Source of the DNA: Bimuria novae-zelandiae CBS 107.79
Lineage: Eukaryota; Ascomycota; Dothideomycetes; Pleosporales; Didymosphaeriaceae
Direction: 5' to 3'
Assembly: GCA_010015655.1 (NCBI GenBank)
Contig: ML976695.1
Coordinates: forward strand, 507,685 to 571,684
DNA: 64,000 nucleotides
Shown piece after piece: positions 10,951 to 22,430 of this stretch (positions are counted from its first letter, which is position 1; each line of letters starts with the position of its first letter). The position numbers were made by a program, and so were the translations under genes. The notes beneath the pieces are model-generated. The model was not told the DNA's origin. It worked only from the letters and a program-made list of their open reading frames with translations, and ran no database searches.

Positions 10951-13900
10951 TTACCCCCCTTTAAGGTGGGCGTAGTCCTCTAAGTCCGTTATATTACCTC
11001 CTTCGTGTTTTGCCTTGTGCTAGTATAACCGTAGCTTTGTTATCTTCCTCTATTATCTCTAGATAAGTGCTAGCCTTATACGCTTATAGCCAGATGTCTA
11101 GTTATAGTAGTAGCCCCGCTTTATCTAGGTATGCGTTATAATACTCCTTTACCTTATATAGTACCCTAATAAAGCCTTGGGCGTTGTACCAAGTAGGGTT
11201 AGGATTATAGGCAGTCTAGGAGACTTTGTATTATAAACGTCCTTAGTAGATGCGGCTATTAAGGATCTCCTATACTTACTATTCTAGGTTGCTATTAACC
11301 TCTATTGGCTCCTCTTCTGGCTCTATCTAACCTAGTAGTGTGTCTATAGTGGCTTTCTATAGGCGGTCTACATAGAAGACATTATGCATGTGTATATATA
11401 GCGGAAGCTTAACTTAGTAGGAGTGTCCTTTTATAGTAATAATTAGGTAGGGCCCGTATATCTGCTAGTTAAGCTTCTAACTAGGCTAGTTAGTTATAAA
11501 CCCTTTTAGCGTGATATAGACTTAATTGCGTACTCTAAAATCTAGCTTACGTTACTTCTTATTTGCTTAACGTGCTTGTTGCTCCTAGACATAAATAATC
11601 CCTCTCTAAGCTATCTCTATAGCCCGCTTTATAGCGTTATATTAAACCTTTACGTAGTTCTACGCTTCCTCTCGGGACATCTGCTTACAGGCTGTAGGCG
11701 AGGTCTTTGTCCGCTCTTCCTAGTCCTAGTAGTGTATAGGCTAATGTCCGAACTCGATCTCGTACGGCGAGAGGCCTGTAGTCTTATAAGGCAGTATAGC
11801 CTGAGCCCAGTCCATACAGGGCAGTAGGTCAGACCAGTTATCCTAGTAGTAGTTAATAAATAGGCGAAGGCGCTAGTTAAGGTACTAGTTTATAATTTCT
11901 ATATTACTATTAGTTTAAGGATAATAAGCTGTTAAGAGCTTTTGCTTAACGCCTATAAGTTGGCATAGCTCGTTTATAAATGCTAAGATAAACTACGGGC
12001 CTCGATTAGAGATAATAGACTTGGGTGGGCCGTACACGCGCCAGATGTAGCGATAGTACATATCTACAGCCTGTTCCGCCGTGGTTATCTTATAGTAAGG
12101 CAGTGAGAAGCAGCGCTTGCTTAAGCAGTTAACTATAATAAAGGCGTTATTATACCCTTTCTTGTTAAGTAGGAATAACTTAAAGTCTATTAAAACGTCC
12201 TGCCATGCTTGCTCTAGTATTAGTAGTAGCTTAAGTAGTCTTAGGGTGTAGTCGCGGGGCGTATAACTCTATTAACAAGCCTTATAGGCGGCGATATAGG
12301 TGTCCACGTCCTTTGCTAGATTTAGCTAATAGTACTAATCTCTAAGTAGCTTCGCTGTCTTCCTTTTTCCTAGTTGAGTAGTAAGCTATATAGAATAGGC
12401 GGCTCGGATTAAGTAGGTGCGTAGGAAGTTAACTGCTAGAATAACTAGCTAATCTTTATATAAGAGTAGATCTTAATTATTTAGCTTCTACAGTCCTTAG
12501 TTATTAGATAGAGCTTTTTCCCGTAGCTTTTATAGGCTATCGTAATTCTAGTTTACCTTAATTACCTAATTAACGAGGGCATAAGGATCCTCTATAAAGG
12601 GAGAGGCTAGAAAGATATCTATTACAGCAATCTTAAGCTCTTAGCCTTGTAATTCTTAAGTAGCTAGGTTAGCGAATTAGGTTGTGGCTTCTTGCACTAT
12701 ATTAACGTCTAGCTACTTAGCCTATAAGAAGACCCTTATACGAGCTACCTTATCCTTTTCTTTTTAAGTCTATAGTTCCTCCTGCTTGCGTAATAGCGCG
12801 TTAGCTACTATGTTAGTAGTGCCTAGTTAGTAGGTAAGCTTTAGGTTAAAATTAGCTACTATTATAGCCTAGCGTATCTATTACGGAGTGAGCTCGCGCT
12901 TAGTAGAGAAGTACTCTAGCGCTTAATAGTTAGTAATAGCGCTAAAGGGCTTAGTTGTCTATAGACTAATAAGCTAAGATCTCTATTCTTTAAGACTATA
13001 AATCACGACTAGTATCTCTTTATTATGTATATTGTAGTTTATCTGCGGGTCGCTTATTATCTTAAAATAGAAGGCTACAGGTCGCCAGAGTCTGTCGTCC
13101 TGTAGCTAAGAGAGTACGCCAGCAACAACACTATCGCTTACGTCTATTTCTATACGTGTGACGTAATAAGGAGAGTAGTAAGCAAGTATGTTGTCTAATA
13201 GTATAAAGTCTTTAACTTGCTAAAAGGCTATAAGCTCTTACTCTTTAAAGGCATGCTAGGCGCCCTTCTTAAGGAGCTTTGTAAGCGGTCTAATAATGCG
13301 TCTATAGTCCTTAAGGAAGGTTCGGTAGAAGTTATAAAAGCTTAAAAATAACTATATACTTTTAACTAATATAGGCATAGGCTAGTTCTACATAGTAGTA
13401 ATCTTCTTTAGGTCCTTTTAAATACCTTAAGTGCCAATAATAAGGCTAAGGAACTTTATCCTAGTTACTATAAACTTGCTCTTCTTAATATCTACTTGCA
13501 AACTAGCGTCGCGGAGTTGTTTAAGCACCTGCGTAACATGCTCCTTATAGTACAGTGGATCCTCTAAGTAGATAAGGATATTATCCAGATATGCTGTGCA
13601 AAAGTCGTTAAGTAGGCCATATAGTACCTTATTAATATATCGCTAGAAGGTGGCAGGTCTATTATAAAGACTAAATAGGAGTATATGATACTTGTAGTTA
13701 CTATAGCGTGTATAAAACGTGATTAGGTCCTCTACTTCCTTGTCTAGTTAAATACGATAAAAGGCCTACCGTACGTCTAGCTTAGTAAATATCTTAGCAC
13801 GGGCGAGCCTCGCAAGGGTCTCTTAGATAAGTAGGATAAGATAGATATCTTTCTTTATAATAGCGTTAAGCTTGCGATAGTTAACACAAAATTGCTACCC

Positions 13901-16900
13901 CCCTCTAGGCTTCTTAGTAAATAGTACTAGTAAGGCGTAGGGCGCGTTGCTGTAAGTGATAACGCTACGTTAAAGGTAGTTATTTAGGTAATTCTTAATA
14001 AGCTATAACTACTCTAGAGACATGCTATATAGTAGGCTTAATATTAATATATTATCCGCGGTTAGCTTAATGTTATAATTAACGCTATTGCGGTGTAGAG
14101 GTAGTACGTTAGAGTTCTTCTTTAAGAAGTAAGCTAGGGTAGCACCCGTATAGCCTAGGAATAGTAACTTCTCTATAAGAAGCTAGCGGAGTTCTTTATC
14201 TAGGTCTAGCAAGTCTGTCTAGCCTAGCTCCTCCTTATAGTCTTAGATTAGCTTCTCTACTTTGTAAATACTAATATAGCTAATAACTATCTCTTTCTAA
14301 CGCGCATTAATTATAAATACTATAGCTCCTATAATATTAATCTTAAGGCCTGCCTTAGCGAGGTCCTCGCGGGAGACAGGTTTAGGGCAAGTTAGCTACT
14401 ACTCTTGTAATAATAGCGCTTAGTAGCGGAGCTACTCCTCCATCTTCGCTAGGTTCTTCTAGTAGGTACGACGCTGAGGGGATTGCTGCGATAAGCAGTA
14501 GATATACTATATAATAGCCACGTCTATAAGCTTATCACGTTAGTTAGTATTTACCTAATACTTAGAATTAATTCCTGTAGCTGTGCCCCGCGTTAGGATA
14601 ATAATATCTCGTTTATAGTTAATCTGTGTTATGTCTAGCTACTTAAGCATTTACTACTTATAGTTAATCTGGACGTTGGCTTCCTTAAGAAGCTTGCGGC
14701 TAACTATAAGGTTGTAGCGACTAGTGTTGCAGGGTATAAAGTAAGTAGTAAGGCGGTAGCTATCTAGCACTAGGTTAGCCTAGAAGTGCTTATTTACCTG
14801 CCCGTTTAGTTAACTATTATATCTAGCTAAGGGAATAGCTTCTATACTTTTAATAAATACCTTAAGTCCCTTCTTAATTATATAGAGGTATTTAAGGTAG
14901 ACTAGAACGTAGCTACCTACGCCTGTGTTAATAAGAGCCTTTAACTTAATCGCTAGCCCGTTCGTTAAGATGCGGCAAGGCAGAGTGAAAGCACTTTCGC
15001 TAAATAAGAAGTCTCGTATGCTAGTAGCTCTTATAGGATTCTCTAGGAAGGAGACTTCCCCTAGAGTAATACTTTTCCTAATTCCTTATTAGAAGAGAGG
15101 AAGCCTCTATTCTTAGTCTTATAATATACCTCTTTATTAGCTTACGGTGCTAAATTACTGGCCTCTAACGCTTTCTAATTAACAGGGCTATTTAGGCAGT
15201 CTCGAGTAATATATCTTAACTTTTTATAATAGTAGCAGGTAAGCTAGCTACTTAGAGCTATAGTAGCAGCGCGCGTTAGCTATATACAAGTAAGAGGCTA
15301 CGCTAGTATTAAAGCGTACTCGCGAGACCTAGCGGCTAAGATAGGAGTAGCCTTCTTTCGAGATTCTCGTTCGGCGCGCGCTATAACCCAGGAGTCTATA
15401 ATTACTACCTCTCGTGCGAGGTCGCGGGCGATGTTAATAAACTTAGAGTAATTATCCTTAAGGCGACGAACATTACGGCCTATATCTATATAGAGTTAAT
15501 CTATAAGCTTCTTATAGAACTTTTTAACTTATTAATTAGTAGGTAGCTTGCGCTGCGTCGCAAGGCGGAAGAAGTCTACTTAAAAGCTAGTAAACTTAGC
15601 TATAGAGCGGAGGCGTAGTTAGATAAATGCCTAATAGGCCTTCTTCTCCTTATATAGGTTGCTAAAAGCTTACTTTATTATATCTATTATAAATTTACTA
15701 TTAATGCGTTCGCCACCGTCTCGTAGAGCTCTAATTAAAGTTATAAGTTAGTTATAGGCGGAATCCTCTGTGCGTGTAGTTATATATGCTGCGATATGCT
15801 CTTAGGTATCCTCTAAAGTCTCTCTTATAAACTAATCGCGGTTAGACCGAAGTTTATTCTCTATATAGGCCCTCTAGTGCTTAAAGGTCGTAGTTATCTT
15901 GCTATCTAAGAGTAGTAGAGGGTCTAAGAACTTAACTAAGCGCTAGCTTACGCCTAAAGAGCGTATATATAGATAAGTAATAGGCTTAAATAGTGATAAG
16001 CGCGAAAAATATAAGTTATTAGGCTTGCTAAATTTAGAGCTTAGCGGGTCGTTAGCGGAGGGGACGCTCTGGCTTAAGGTCTAAAAAAGGATTTAAAATT
16101 TAGTTATATAAGATTAAGTTACTAGTATATTAAGGGTAGAGCCTACTATAGCCTATTTAGCAAGTTAGGCTTCTAACCTGTCTATCTTTTGCTACGCTTA
16201 AACGAGGGCTCTATATAGCCCTTCGCCTTTAGCCAAGGCATTAGTAGTAATCTAGCAGTATATATACAGTTGTTATTGCTCTACACCACGAAGAAGTAGC
16301 TGGCTAACTAGCTCTATAGTAATCTTTGCTAGTTCCTGCCTAAAATGCTTAATTACGGCCTCTAGCGTTGCAGTAATTAGGTTATTACTAGTAAACGTAG
16401 GTAGCTAGGGAGGTTGCAAGAGGTCCTTATTAATACCTTACTAGATACGAGCAAGTTTTAGGGAAGTGTCTTAATTATAGTTTTCCTTAGTAATAGAGCT
16501 ATAGCTCTGGATTTCGTGTTCTTAGTAAATAAAGGGCTTAGATAGGTCGTACGCGCTGCCCAGTATCTTCTTTTCTAGGACTAATGCTATAAATAGGTGT
16601 TTTAGTACTATTTTATTAATACTATAGGTAAAGTAGCTAGTTATTAGTTCTCTAGTAAGGAGAAGGCGAGCAGGTAGTGCTTAAGATAGTTAGTAAGAAT
16701 AGGTTCCTCTCTTATAGAGGCTAGGGCTCTTATAGCCCTCTTTACGTAAGTAGTGGGTTGCCTATATAGCACGTTTATTAAGTAAAGGGTAGTAGGCTAA
16801 TTAGCTCTCCTAGCTAGCTATAGCGTACTATTTTTAAACTACATCCTTTAACTCCCTTTAAGTAGTACGTTACTTAGTAGTATTAAGACCTCTTGTTACA

Positions 16901-17054
16901 GGTAATTATATTTTATAATAAACTAATAGCTTAGCGTAGTTATATAGTAAATTCTTTAAAGTAGTTATTATTAAGTCGTGCGCGCAGGCAGATCGAGTAG
17001 TTTAACTTAATATTTTATTACTATTTTTAGCTAAGTAAAGAAATCTTAGTATAA

Positions 17055-17323
17055 TATAAGGACGGGCACAGGCTCCTGCATTAAGAGAGTAGATAAGGTA
17101 GGTTAGCTCTATTTTAGCTACACTAAGATGAGGAGACTGTAGGTACACAGGCCTGCGGCGCTTTTATGCGCTGCCGCTCGGCACGGAACATCTATCTATC
17201 CGAGATAGCTACACTGGGTGCGTGGGCAGCTGCGCCCAGGCGTGAGGCAGCTGCACCCAGGCGTGAGGCAGTCGCGCCTCTCACGCGAGGTCATGTGTCC
17301 TGCCGGCATGCCAGGCCGTCACA
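17055..17323 (-). repeat. LTR of gypsy C (right copy)
   Basis: Direct repeat of 10682-10950, same length. Ends GGCCGTCACA; the first bases TATAAGGACGG are a mutated TGTGAGGACGG. Differences from the left copy are largely C/T or G/A transitions. On the minus strand this is the 5' LTR of the element. Confidence 0.9.
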
Positions 17324-18165
17324 AATATATTCTTTCGCGAGGGTTGTCTTAATAAATTCTTTTTTTACTAGAGTTCTTTTTTAGTTTTACTATATAGTAG
17401 TTTAAAGGGTAGCGTTTTTTCTTCTTCTAGGTTAATGACATAATCTTAAGGTTAATATTCTAAAAGGTTGGCTTTTCCTTCTCTCTTGGTGAATATATAA
17501 TCCCACGCTTAATAGTATTCCAGAATTTCATGGAGTGTGTCGTCTATCTTCTTGCGCTTTGTAATCTGATAGTTCCTACTAGCGTCTGCTAAGGTAATTT
17601 CGTGTTTATTAACTTTTAGTTACGAGACTAAGGTGTTTATAACTCTTTTATCTACTATTATACTCTATTAATATATAGATTTAGCTTATAATATATATTT
17701 ATAGCGTTTAAAGGATAGCGTTCTCCTTTCTTAATTAATTATAAGGTTATACTTCCTTAACTAGAGTAGTCTTAAAATTACATTGTAATTAGCTTTCTTT
17801 ATAATATTAATGGTAATTAATTCCTAGTATCGTTAGATCTTAAGGATTATTTTTAACTTATATTTAATCTTTGCTTTGCTAGACATTAGTTATCTATTCG
17901 CAATATAGATAGTATATAGTATAGCCTTCTTACGTTTGTAGAGTCCTACTATATTAAGTGTGTTTTGGAATACATAGTTCTCCTGTGCTCCTAAGTCTAG
18001 CATAGCTTTTATTTATATTTTTTTTGCTATACTAGTAGCTTAATTAATACCTAACTATTAATAGTATTTAATTCTCTAAAGGCGTTTTCTCCCCTAAGCC
18101 TAGGTCTAAAAAAGACACTTCCTTAATAAGTAGTTCCGTAGGTCTTAGCATTCCTTTTTTATTTT
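17324..18165 (-). mobile_element. Gypsy element B', upstream part (protease region), truncated
   Basis: This continues B' beyond the C insertion. The minus strand around 18070-18120 contains a segment (GACCTAGGCTTAGG then GAAAACGCC) also found on the plus strand of element B at about 32760-32790, upstream of its protease, showing that B and B' are the same family. The RIP signature stops abruptly near 18165, where B' is truncated; its gag and 5' LTR are not present here. Confidence 0.7.
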
Positions 18166-18546
18166 ATAGTTTGTATCGGCGCAGGTCACTCAAAGGATCG
18201 ATGTTGGCGTATCTCCTAGCAGAGGCATGTGGGAGTGCGTGTATAAGAATGTAGCCTCGAATGAATTAAGTGCCTATAGGCCTGGTACGAAAGGATACGG
18301 AAAAGGTACTGAACTACAAAGGCCCCAAGCTCCTCTAAATACACCTCTTCCCAGATGGCTAGCTAGCACATAACTGCCATAGGTTGACCGTCGGTCTGAT
18401 GGATCCGAAATAGGTCCGAATCGGATTCGTAGTTCCCCATCGGTCTGATAGATCCGAAATTGGTCCGATACGGATGAGTGTCGGTTTTCGGATGATCTCG
18501 AATCCTGTCTTGACTGGCCAAGGGTTCTCGTGTCGACGAGCGATTG
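18166..18546. other. Island of unmutated, normal-composition DNA with a duplicated motif
   Basis: CA and TG dinucleotides are frequent, unlike the flanks. Around 18390-18475 a unit of about 45 bases occurs twice in tandem: CGGTCTGATGGATCCGAAAT and CGGTCTGATAGATCCGAAAT, each followed by GGTCCGA and CGGAT. A 66-codon open frame on the minus strand (18359-18559) runs through these repeats and is probably not a gene. Possibly single-copy host DNA trapped in the nest. Confidence 0.6.
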
Positions 18547-18973
18547 TGTTAAGATCCAAAGAGGTAGCTATTCTCTAAGGGGCTAAGGTTGGTTCTCGGG
18601 CAGGAGTACTGGTAGGACGGGAGAGGGTTGTAGTGATAGCTTGCGCCTGTCACTAAGGGCGTTGGTATCGAAGGTGTGTACAGCACAATCAAATCAACAA
18701 GGTTGCTTATTCAGATCCAAACGATAGATTAATAAACAGGTTAAACATAAGTAGAAGAGAGACTCCTTCTTGCGTTCCTATATACTTGTCCTGCTCGACA
18801 TGCTCGAGTCGAGCGCAGCGAGTAGAGGTCTTGGCTTCTGCGTCTGCTCGACTTGCTCGAGTCGAGCGCAGCGAGCAGTCACGTGACCTCCAGGTACTGT
18901 ACCTCCATTGGTCACCATAAGACCATAGGCGCTCTGGAGCCTAGCCAAGTGCCTGTAAGATCGGATCTTAACA
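18547..18973 (-). repeat. Solo LTR of the B family with intact TSD
   Basis: Begins TGTTAAGATCC and ends GGATCTTAACA, and is flanked on both sides by GATTG (18542-18546 and 18974-18978), so it is a genuine solo LTR left by LTR recombination. It is hardly affected by RIP. Two copies of an inverted-repeat motif, CTGCTCGAC..GCTCGAGTCGAGCGCAGCGAG, lie at about 18791-18825 and 18844-18878; each can fold into a hairpin. Confidence 0.88.
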
Positions 18974-18984
18974 GATTGTTCCTG

Positions 18985-19314
18985 TTACAGGTTTTATACA
19001 TGTACGCTTGCGTTAACTAGGACTTTAAATTAGAGCTCTACTTTTATAATAACGATAAAGAGATACCTATAGTTATTAAGCCTCTGCCGAAACCTTGCAA
19101 AAGGATGTATAAGTCCTCTTAGCAGTACGAAAAGCGCGTATAAGAATAGGAGGCTCATAAGCCTCCCAAAGTCGACGTAGATCCTTAGGGGAACCATATA
19201 ACGCAAGCCTACTATACAGAGCATATACTACCTACGTATATTAAGATCCTTAACGACGCGCGCACTTGTAATCCTTATAAATATTTTATTTTATAAGAAG
19301 ATAATAACCTATTA
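18985..19314 (+). pseudogene. Tc1/mariner-like transposase, N-terminal side of the split fragment
   Basis: Plus-strand translation shows VIKPLPKPCKRMYKSS, then a segment with AYYTEHILPTYIKILNDA and YFIL*EDN, which is the Tc1/IS630-type core (HILP.YI..L, FILQEDN with the second catalytic acidic residue). Stops are C-to-T in type. The fragment lacks the beginning of the protein and is interrupted at a TA by the Fot1-like element; it resumes at 21182. Confidence 0.75.
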
Positions 19315-21179
19315 ACGTGGTTCACCACTGAGCGGGCCAACCCCACCGAGCGGGCCACTTTTTAAAAGTTAGTCTATTGCGAAGCGCCTCCTATAACACT
19401 ACTATAATTTACTATAATTTGCAGAATATAGAAATACTATTTAGACTTATTACTATTAGATGTATTTATAATTTCTACTGCGCAGGTGCGAGCGTTGTGG
19501 CCAGCTTTGCCATAACGTCCGTAGCGCCTCTGTCCACGCACCCTCTTTGCAGACTCTTTACCCTCCTTTTGCCTACTACTATCCTTTTTAGCTATTAAAT
19601 TAACTACCTCTCCTACTATAAGTATCTTAGCTACCTAAATATACTTCCTCTTTTAACTTTTTACCTCTATTACTATCTTTACTGCCTTATAAAGCCTTGC
19701 TATTTCCTATTATATTAACACTATTTCGTGCCCTATTAATACAACACCTTTATTAAGCTACTTAATAGCTCTAAGAAGCGGAGAAACTAGTAAATCTTTA
19801 TACTTCTATACACGCTTACGAACTAGCGTTAACTAAGCCTCTATCTTGCGGAGGTTACTTAGTGTTTTTAATTCCTATAGGGTGTCCTTTACGTTAGGTG
19901 GAGTTGGCGTATAAAGAACTATATTAAGTCTTAATAACACTGCCTCTAGGTCGTGTAGGACTAATCTAGCGCCTTTAAAGCCTGCGCAGATATTTGCCTT
20001 TATTATTACCTTTTTAAAAGCTACTTTAAAGGCTAGTAGAAAGGCCTTCTTCTTAATCTACTTAGTGCTGTACCGTGCTAAGCTACTAATCTTATTACTA
20101 TACGCCCGCTTTAAAGGCGAAAAATAACCTATATTAAGTGGCTGCAAGAGGTGTGATAAGTATAGAGGTATATAGAGAATAATAATCTTCTATTCCTTAC
20201 AGTATTTATAGAATTCGTGTAAGTAGTAGCTCTTGTGGCTATCTATAATTAGTAGCTAGTGTGCACCTAAACTACGCGCCTTAGTATAGGTATTAAAGTG
20301 CTTTAGCTAGGCAAGACTAAGCTTGTTTAACGTCTAGCTATTAAGACTAACTTTAATAACCTAGTCTTAGGGTAGATTATAGAACTAGGACGTAATTAGA
20401 ACCTTGCTAAGGAAGATAAAAAAGGGTAGTAGAGCCTAGCCTTTAGCGCTAACACCCTAGATATTAGTAACTTACTTATAGTTACTAGGTTAAATCTTCT
20501 TTAGGTTGCTTCGCTTCTTAGAGCCTGTAAAGACTATCTAACCTTATATTACCCCTATTATAAAGCCTGTCTCGTCGAAGTTATACGTGTCGTTATCAGC
20601 GATACCGTACTTAGCCTTAGTATTAGTAACTAGCTCGAACTAGGGCGTTATAATACGTAGATCTTTGTTTAGGGCTTACTAACAATTATATAAATAGCTC
20701 TTTTAAAGCTTAATTTCTAGCGTACGCGTCTTAAGCCTATCTACCTAGTACTTACTAACAGGCTATCCACCGCGCTTAGCAAGTAGATTATTAGCTATAT
20801 CTTAGACTATATCCCTTATTACACCTATTCCTCGCTAGTTAAGCTTAAGTATACGTTGGACTAGAGCCTCCTCCTCTAGCTTAGTTAGCTTCTTTAAGTT
20901 AGGCTTATAATCGCGTTAAGAGAGGGCTTCTTAGCGTCGTCGTTATACTATTATTTAAGGCACGCTAAAGGCTATAATAACGCGTCTTTTACTTTTATTA
21001 TAATTTTTAATTATAGCTTAAATAGTAAGCTATAGTGCACTTTTAGTATAAGGTTGTTGCGCGTTATGTTGTGATGGCATTGTGGTATAAGCTAGAGGTA
21101 GGCTGCATTTAGCAAAGTTGGCCCGCTCGGTGGGGTTGGCCCGCTCGGTGGGGTTGGCCCGCTCGATAGTGAACCACGT
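19315..21179 (-). mobile_element. Fot1/pogo-like DNA transposon, decayed, inserted at TA in a Tc1-like element
   Basis: Terminal inverted repeats: left ACGTGGTTCACC then GAGCGGGCCAACCCC; right end is the complement, with three GAGCGGGCCAACCCCACC-type units against two on the left. TA is duplicated on each side (19313-19314 and 21180-21181). The minus strand encodes a DDE transposase remnant: YNFDETGF at about 20570-20600, a LIID.H.S block near 20250, and SHLLQPLNIGYFSPLKRAY near 20120 (D changed to N). Full of TAG/TAA stops. Confidence 0.85.
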
Positions 21180-21181
21180 TA

Positions 21182-21510
21182 TATAATATAAGATTAAAAT
21201 ATAATGTTGCGCGTATATTTAATATATCTTAAGGAGTGTGGCTCCTTATACACCTAGGGAGGTCACCAGGTCTTAATCCTACAGAAGGATGTGGCTCATC
21301 CTTAAAGAAAAGGCTAAAAGGCGTCTCCACAAGCCATGTGAAGGTGAGACGCCTTGGGATGGGACTATAAAACACCTTAAGGATATACTACGGCAAATAT
21401 AGGATGAGATCTCTATTAATAAGATTAAGGAGCTTATCGAGAAGATGCCAGATCGCTGCCAAAGGCTCATAGAAACTAGCGGCGAGAAGATACGCTCACA
21501 ACGCTGGTAA
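21182..21510 (+). pseudogene. Tc1/mariner-like transposase, C-terminal fragment
   Basis: Resumes the element split by the Fot1-like insertion. The frame reads SPGLNPTEGCWLILKERLKRRL then LIEKMPDRCQRLI and ends RSQRW, the Tc1-type C-terminus (SPDLNPIE carrying the third catalytic position, here LNPTE). It is less damaged than the N-terminal side. A minus-strand frame at 21279-21470 is only its shadow. Confidence 0.8.
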
Positions 21511-22430
21511 ATATACTATACATATCCTACATACTATAGAGATCCTGAGATCTTAACACCAAATCCAAGCTCTACGCGTTAGATTTAAGCTTTAAAATTA
21601 AGTTTAGCCTTAAAATTAAGTTAATATGCGTTAAGAACCTCAGAATTTCGACTTTATATAGTAATTACTATAGGAGAACAAAATTTGGCGGTTATGCTTA
21701 CATAAACCGATCACGAATTAGCTCGCCACCTGGTGCCGCCTGTGCACATGTATACGTAATATTAGTCAACAGATGATGACATGAATCTTGGAGCCATCGC
21801 GGCATAACACAATAACCAGAACGCTGTAATTGTCGAGAACTCGACGATTTCAAAAAGCTGAGAAATGATGACATATAGAGCACTGAGTGTTGTGATTACT
21901 GTTTTCGCGCTACGCCCGAAACGGCTATGTGGGGCTACGCACCAAACGTTCGTTCTCCACCATTTACCGTGAAAACAATTTAATGCATGGTATCGATAGT
22001 GTCCCTTAATTCATTACCTTTTCTAGAATGTTCGTCTTTGCATTGGGGGTCTGCGTCGTCGCTGTTCAGCCCACCTGGAGTGCGCGGCCAGCGCTGGCCG
22101 AGCCTGAGACACGCATCAACCAAGATTTACATGCATTTGTGCTGCATTTGTCCCGTAACGTTGTGCAACATGCCGCCTGTATTATGCTAGAGATAACCGA
22201 TGTACTGCAACGTAAAAACTGAAATGGTTAATGATGTAACGCCATTTAACAACGGTTCGATCCTCACTTGGATAGTACTTACGCAGTAGGTACCTCCGGG
22301 CTACCTTCCCTATACCAAACACCTATCCCCCGCATGGCCAAAATCTGCCGCACACGGGCCACATGGAAATGGCCAATCAGGACAGCTGCCAAGTAAACAC
22401 CAAATCTGTATCGTGATGTTAGTAATTTCT
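21511..22430. other. Short AT-rich end then an island of unmutated DNA
   Basis: From about 21660 to 22430 the composition is normal and CA/TG are frequent. Two overlapping short open frames (21987-22190 and 22028-22222) share the same DNA and show no family resemblance. I see no gene I can support. The island separates the Tc1-like remnant from the piggyBac-like remnant. Confidence 0.5.

Larger units (their letters stand above)
10682..17323 (-). mobile_element. Gypsy element C, complete with LTRs and TSD, inserted into B'
   Basis: Two 269-base direct LTRs (10682-10950 and 17055-17323) bound 6.1 kb of internal DNA. The 5-bp duplication AATAT occurs at 10677-10681 and 17324-17328. On the minus strand, from high to low coordinates: a gag zinc knuckle near 15170-15250 (C..C reduced to C..Y, then H-like and C positions), RT near 13480-13990 with KLNAIIKKD and a YLDN version of the catalytic box at about 13566-13600, RNase H near 12800-13200 with IEIDVSDSVVAGVLSQ, then integrase down to about 11300. 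Many TAG/TAA stops make it non-functional. Nesting shows it is younger than B'. Confidence 0.88.

Noticed and set aside
7108..18973. Single full-length B' element bounded by the LTRs at 7108 and 18547
   Set aside because: The LTR at 18547 has its own GATTG duplication on both sides, B' lacks gag, and the RIP signature ends near 18165, so it is a separate solo LTR.
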